Below, one piece after another: positions 60,118 through 64,000 of a stretch of 64,000 nt of DNA (the first letter of the stretch is position 1; each line of letters opens with the position of its first letter). Below the pieces are notes generated by a model. It was not told where the DNA came from and ran no database searches. It saw only the letters and a list, made by a program, of their open reading frames with translations. The stretch is from the NCBI GenBank assembly GCA_013397075.1, contig VWZS01002241.1, positions 124,001-188,000 on the forward strand. The letters run 5' to 3'. This stretch comes from Rhabdornis inornatus. Lineage: Eukaryota > Chordata > Aves > Passeriformes > Rhabdornithidae. Made by a program: the position numbers and the translations under genes.

Positions 60118-60543
60118 GGAGGCTACAAAGATGGGGAAGGGTCTGGAGAGAAAGCCTTATGAGAATAGACTGAGGTCACTAGGTTTGTTCAGCCTGGAGG
60201 AGGCTGAGCTCAGACCTCATTGTGGTCTTCAACATCTTCCTGAGGGGCAGCACCAACCTCTGCTCTGTGACCAGGGACAGGACCTGAGGGAAGGGCAGGA
60301 GCTGTGCTAGGGGAGGGTTAAGCTGGATTTTAGGAAAAGGTTCTTCCCCAGAGGATGCTGGGTACTGCCCAGGCTCTCCAGGGAATGGGCACAGCCCCAA
60401 GGCTGCCAGAGCTCCAGGAGAATTTGAACAACACTCCCAGGGACGCTCAGGGTGAGATTGTTGGGGTGTCTGTGCAGGGCCAGGAGTTGGAATGGATGAT
60501 CCTTGTGGGTCCCTTCCAGCTCAGCTTCTGTGATTCTGTACAT
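60118..60543 (+). mobile_element. CR1 LINE fragment, plus orientation
   Basis: Reads GGTCTGGAGAGAAAGCCTTA TGAG, TTCAGCCTGGAGGAGGCTGA, GACCTGAGGGAAGGGCAGGA, GGGTTAAGCTGGATTTTAGG and ends GGTCCCTTCCAGCTCAGCTT CTGTGATTCTG, a complete CR1 3' end. Its truncated 5' end abuts the 5' end of the minus-strand copy to the left, giving a head-to-head inverted pair. Confidence 0.9.
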
Positions 60544-61850
60544 TAAGGGCTGCAGCTCACTGTGTTTTCCTTCAGGGCTGTGCCAGCAGCTTCTGTCCTC
60601 ATCTTCCCTGCCAGCCACATCTTCCCACCCCAAGGCTGTGCCAGCACAGCTGCTTTTCATGGGACTACACACTGAATTGGGCCAACGAGCTGTTCTGGGT
60701 TAAAAATAGCCCTGTGAAACAGAAAGTTTCATTTGATTCAGGGCAGTTCACTGACTGAATTACCAGAGAGGTCTGCAACAGGGAAGAGCTTAAGTTCCAC
60801 TGGTGCCACAGAGGAACAACGTGTGTGTGGGCATGCACAAATTAAGAATTATATCTGTAAGAAACAAAGCAATATTTGCCACTTTTAGATCGTTCTCCAA
60901 GATCTCTCAAATCCCAGAGTAATATCTATCAATGTGTGTAGAATTCTGCTCCAGCTCTGCTCAGTTCTGTGAGCTTTTTTTCCAGAAAGGAATGTGCTTT
61001 TTCAACTGTGTGGTCTCCCTGTGGCAGCACTTGCATAAACAATGTTAGAGCACAGCTGTGACGGTGCAGTGCTCATCCCTGCCTTCCAATATCCTGCTTT
61101 TTTGTAGGGCCCTGTTGCTGTCTCCTGGATGGAACTCTGGCATTGAGTCAGGTAACCAGGGTTGTACTGACCTTCACAATATCCCAGTGAGAAAATATTC
61201 TGTCTTACAGGTGGGGAGCCTGTGCTTCATCAAATCCATAAGAAAACACCAGGTGCTTGATTTCAGCCTCACACATGAACATTCTTCCTCTGCTGCTGCT
61301 GTTCTCTCTCCAGACGGACTGGAGGTAGGAGTGAGCCCTAATCCATTCGGAAGCCAGTCCCAGTTTCCGTGGTGATGTGTGGGGTTTGCTGGCCAGCTGC
61401 AGGAATAGCACACACACTTCCGTGGGTTTTCCACAGGTTTGAAAAGCTGCAGATCCTTGCTGAGAGCCCAGGATGGCAGGAGAGTTCAATCATATCTGCA
61501 GGGACACATGTTCGTTCTGTTCAGCATTCACAGACCTCAAACAAACAAACAAACAAACAAATCAACCAAGACTTTACTGGGAGAAAATTCACCATTTTTC
61601 TGACTCCTGCCAAACCGCTGCAAAAAAAGTCTCCTTTTTTGAGGGCCCACTGCCTGTTCTTTATTCTCCTCCCTTCCCGGTCCCCATCTCCTGTTTTCAG
61701 CCGATCCCGAAACTGCAGGAATTGGTGTTTTCCATCAGGTTTTGGCTTTGGCTCACGTCGGGAATTCTGTTGCACGAGCTTCCTCTGGTGGTCAAAGCGG
61801 GGAAACCAATAACGTTCCTGCCTTAAATCGCGTGGGTGTTTTTATGCTGG
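60544..61850. other. Intergenic, no gene recognised
   Basis: Sequence beyond the CR1 pair. Apart from the (CAAA)n tract, I see no exon-like segment, RNA gene or known repeat; short open frames have no recognisable motifs. Confidence 0.6.
61538..61561 (+). repeat. (CAAA)n microsatellite
   Basis: Six uninterrupted ACAA/CAAA tetranucleotides in intergenic DNA. Confidence 0.95.
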
Positions 61851-61851
61851 A

Positions 61852-62025
61852 ATGATTCCATAGGATCATGGAATAGTTTGAGTTGGAAAGGACCTCATAG
61901 ATCATCCAGGTCCAACCCCCAGGCGTGGACAGGGACACCTTCCACTAGGGCAGGTTGTTGAGAGCTCCATCCAACCTGGCCTTGATCACTTCCAGGTTTA
62001 TCCACAGCTTCTCTTCTACAGTCAC
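61852..62025 (-). mobile_element. CR1 LINE 3'-end fragment
   Basis: The + strand reads ATTCCATAGGATCATGGAAT, TTGGAAAGGACCTCATAGAT CATCCAGGTCCAACCCC, ACAGGGACACCTTCCACTAG and CATCCAACCTGGCCTTGATC, the reverse complement of a CR1 3' tail. Degenerate and inert. Confidence 0.9.
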
Positions 62026-63860
62026 TTTCTCCCCTTCATTATTTGTAAAAGCATTTCCTTACTTAGCATTTCTGATAATGACTGGTAGCCTTTCCCAAAT
62101 TTCTTTTTCTTCTCCTATTTAAATGCTGCATCCCTGAGGAGTTTATTACCCTTGCCCCATCCCTGCTGCACAAAGGCTACAACGAGGCAGAGCCTTTCTG
62201 CCCAAACCTGCTTCCTCAAGTTTGAAAACAATTAACATTTTAAGAGTTCAGGTGATCTTTCACAGGCAGAGGGATTACAGAGAGCAATGTGAAAGAAAAA
62301 CAAAGCTTTGGGACACAGTCTCAGAAGAATGAAACTAAATCAGCTTGAAATGCTGAAGAACTCACTGTTAATTAAAGACCCTGAAAGGAATTACAAAATA
62401 CTGTGAAAACATTCTATTCACCCACCTGGCAGTAAAAAGCCCCAGTGGTACTCAGGGTTGGTTTCCCTCTCCTGATTTTATTGTCCCTACCACTTGGCCA
62501 GAGATTGTTTTTTCCCTAAGAAGATCTAAAATTTTGGCAGTGTGTCTAAAGCCACAGTCAATCAGCAGAAAGTTTCTTGCTGAGTGCAATGAGTCAATCT
62601 TGAAAAGGCGCCAGGTATGGCAGGCTGTAGTACAGCAATGTTCTGCCTGAGGTGACATCCAAGGGATGTTAAAACAAAATCAGGAAGCACCTGGGTTAGC
62701 CCAAGGTTCATCTGCACTCTGCTGACAGCAGTGCAAGGTGACCTGGTGTCACATAACCCTGTCCCAACTGTTCCTTGAAGTGTTTGGCTTTGTCAAGCTA
62801 GATCACATGGCAGTTGGAAAACTAAACTAAAGGAGAAGTTCTATCTCTTGGTGTCTTTTCCCTGTGACCTGAAGAAACAGGATTTCTTCCACAGAAATGT
62901 TTCCTCTTGCAATTAGTTCAGGCTCAGCTGCTCACAGGAGGTGCCTGCATCCTGTTTATTCCTTTTCTTCATCTCATGTGGTCTGGAACCTGGCTTCACA
63001 CCTGGCTTGGAAGTGTCACCTGTGTCAGAAGTTCCTGCCAGGTGCTGCTGTGGGATGTCAGCGCCAAATGTAGCACTTTTGGTGAACAGTGACATGTGCC
63101 ATTGTGTAACAAGCTCTGTGTGAAGATTTGAGAATAAATAATCTTGGAGTGAGTGATGGGTAAAATGATCTCTTGATCCTGCTGGATTTCGTGTAAGGGG
63201 AGGAGCCTTTATGCTGCCAGCTGGGAAATGTCTTTGTGGCAAAGTCTAAATTTGAGTTTTCCTGGGAAGTACATCAGTTCAGAGGGAAAGTGACATGTCA
63301 CAGGGGATGGACTGGAGGGGGTTTATTTGTAACATGCAAAAGTGAGGTGTGGAGCAGCCTGAGCTGGAGGGAAGGGTCCTGCAGCTGGAGAAGTAATAGG
63401 AATTCTTAGGGGTGTAATGTTAACACACAATGACAACGGGATGTGGCTGTGTAGTCTGGCAGTTGTGAAATAATAATGCCAAGGCAGGAGCAGCTCCTCA
63501 GCTAAAGCAGCGCTCTGGTCTGCTGTGCGTGAGGGAATGGAGCTGATTCGTGTAATTAAGGGAATGAACAACTTGTCTCATGGGGACTGGTGAAAGCATT
63601 TGGTTTATTTGTGCCGAGGAGCCAAGGCTGCTCTCCTGGAACAACCTGAACACCTTGGGACAAGGGGACAAAGAAAATAACTGAGCCTCAGAGCAAAGGG
63701 ACACAACTCTGCGGAGAACTGCGAGCTGAGAATTAGTTTGATTTTATCAGAGGTGTAACATTCTGCTAGTATGGACGGGAAAACTGAACATTAGATTTCA
63801 GATAAAAACCCTTTTTTTGGAAGGACTTAAGTTCTGTGTTTGTCCACTCTCCCTGTCCCT
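62026..63860. other. Intergenic, no gene recognised
   Basis: AT-moderate unique sequence. I find no homology, splice-bounded exon or RNA gene that I can support. Confidence 0.6.
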
Positions 63861-64000
63861 TTCTCCAGGGCCGGGGAAAGAGTGGCCGCCCTCTGCCCGG
63901 CCTCTGTGGCCGTTCTCCACACTGAGCCTCCGGGCCTTGAACCGGCTCTGTCCGGCCCGGGCTGGGGGTGCGCTGGGCTCGGCGTGCGCCGGGTCTCTGG
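63861..64000. promoter_or_regulatory. GC/CpG-rich right edge, possible start of a neighbouring CpG island
   Basis: The last 140 bases switch abruptly to CpG-dense sequence (GGCCGGGG, GGCCGCCC, CTCGGCGTGCGCCGGG). This resembles the edge of a CpG-island promoter, but the window ends before any exon can be recognised. Confidence 0.4.

Noticed and set aside
1..64000. CRISPR arrays, operons, phage or bacterial defence systems
   Set aside because: The window is spliced vertebrate DNA; the tandem repeats lack unique spacers and are ordinary minisatellites.
1..64000. tRNA, rRNA or microRNA genes (for example miR-22, which lies in the same human chromosomal band)
   Set aside because: I searched by eye for tRNA boxes and the miR-22 hairpin and found nothing I could support; a covariance-model scan would be decisive.

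Overview
This is vertebrate nuclear DNA, almost certainly from a bird. The three genes are intron-rich with vertebrate splice sites. The recognisable mobile elements are CR1 LINE tails, the dominant avian repeat. The CRK SH2 loop is Gly/Ala-rich, which I associate with avian rather than mammalian CRK. I cannot name the species. No prokaryotic system, CRISPR array, phage or toxin locus is present. The nominally novel points are gene order, splicing and repeats.

Layout: (1) 1-16812 holds 31 coding exons of MYO1C (unconventional myosin-Ic) on the + strand. The window opens inside an early coding exon, and the CDS runs from about residue 16 to the stop of a 1028-aa protein. Its 3'UTR ends at a poly(A) signal at 18178. 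(2) 18585-39111 holds YWHAE (14-3-3 epsilon) on the - strand, with six coding exons giving a complete 255-aa protein. Its first exon lies in a CpG island cut by a 618-N assembly gap (39112-39729), beside a 31-bp minisatellite. (3) 40014-42590 is intergenic, with one CR1 tail. (4) About 42590-59343+ holds CRK on the - strand, with three coding exons giving a 305-aa CRK-II and a preserved internal donor for a 205-aa CRK-I. Its TATA-less CpG-island promoter carries a perfect CRE, GC boxes and a (GCC)7 tract. (5) 59.67-64 kb is gene-poor, with two head-to-head CR1 copies, another CR1 tail and a GC/CpG-rich right edge that may be a neighbour's promoter.

All exon boundaries were derived by reading the sequence and checking that lengths and phases join without frame breaks. 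Protein identities come from remembered vertebrate homologues. In human 17p13.3, MYO1C, CRK and YWHAE all lie in one orientation in the transcriptional order MYO1C-CRK-YWHAE. Here MYO1C is + and is followed by YWHAE(-) and CRK(-), as expected if the CRK-YWHAE block had been inverted. The three genes do not form a pathway. They encode an actin-based membrane motor, a phosphoserine-binding scaffold and an SH2/SH3 adaptor, and are neighbours by long-standing synteny.
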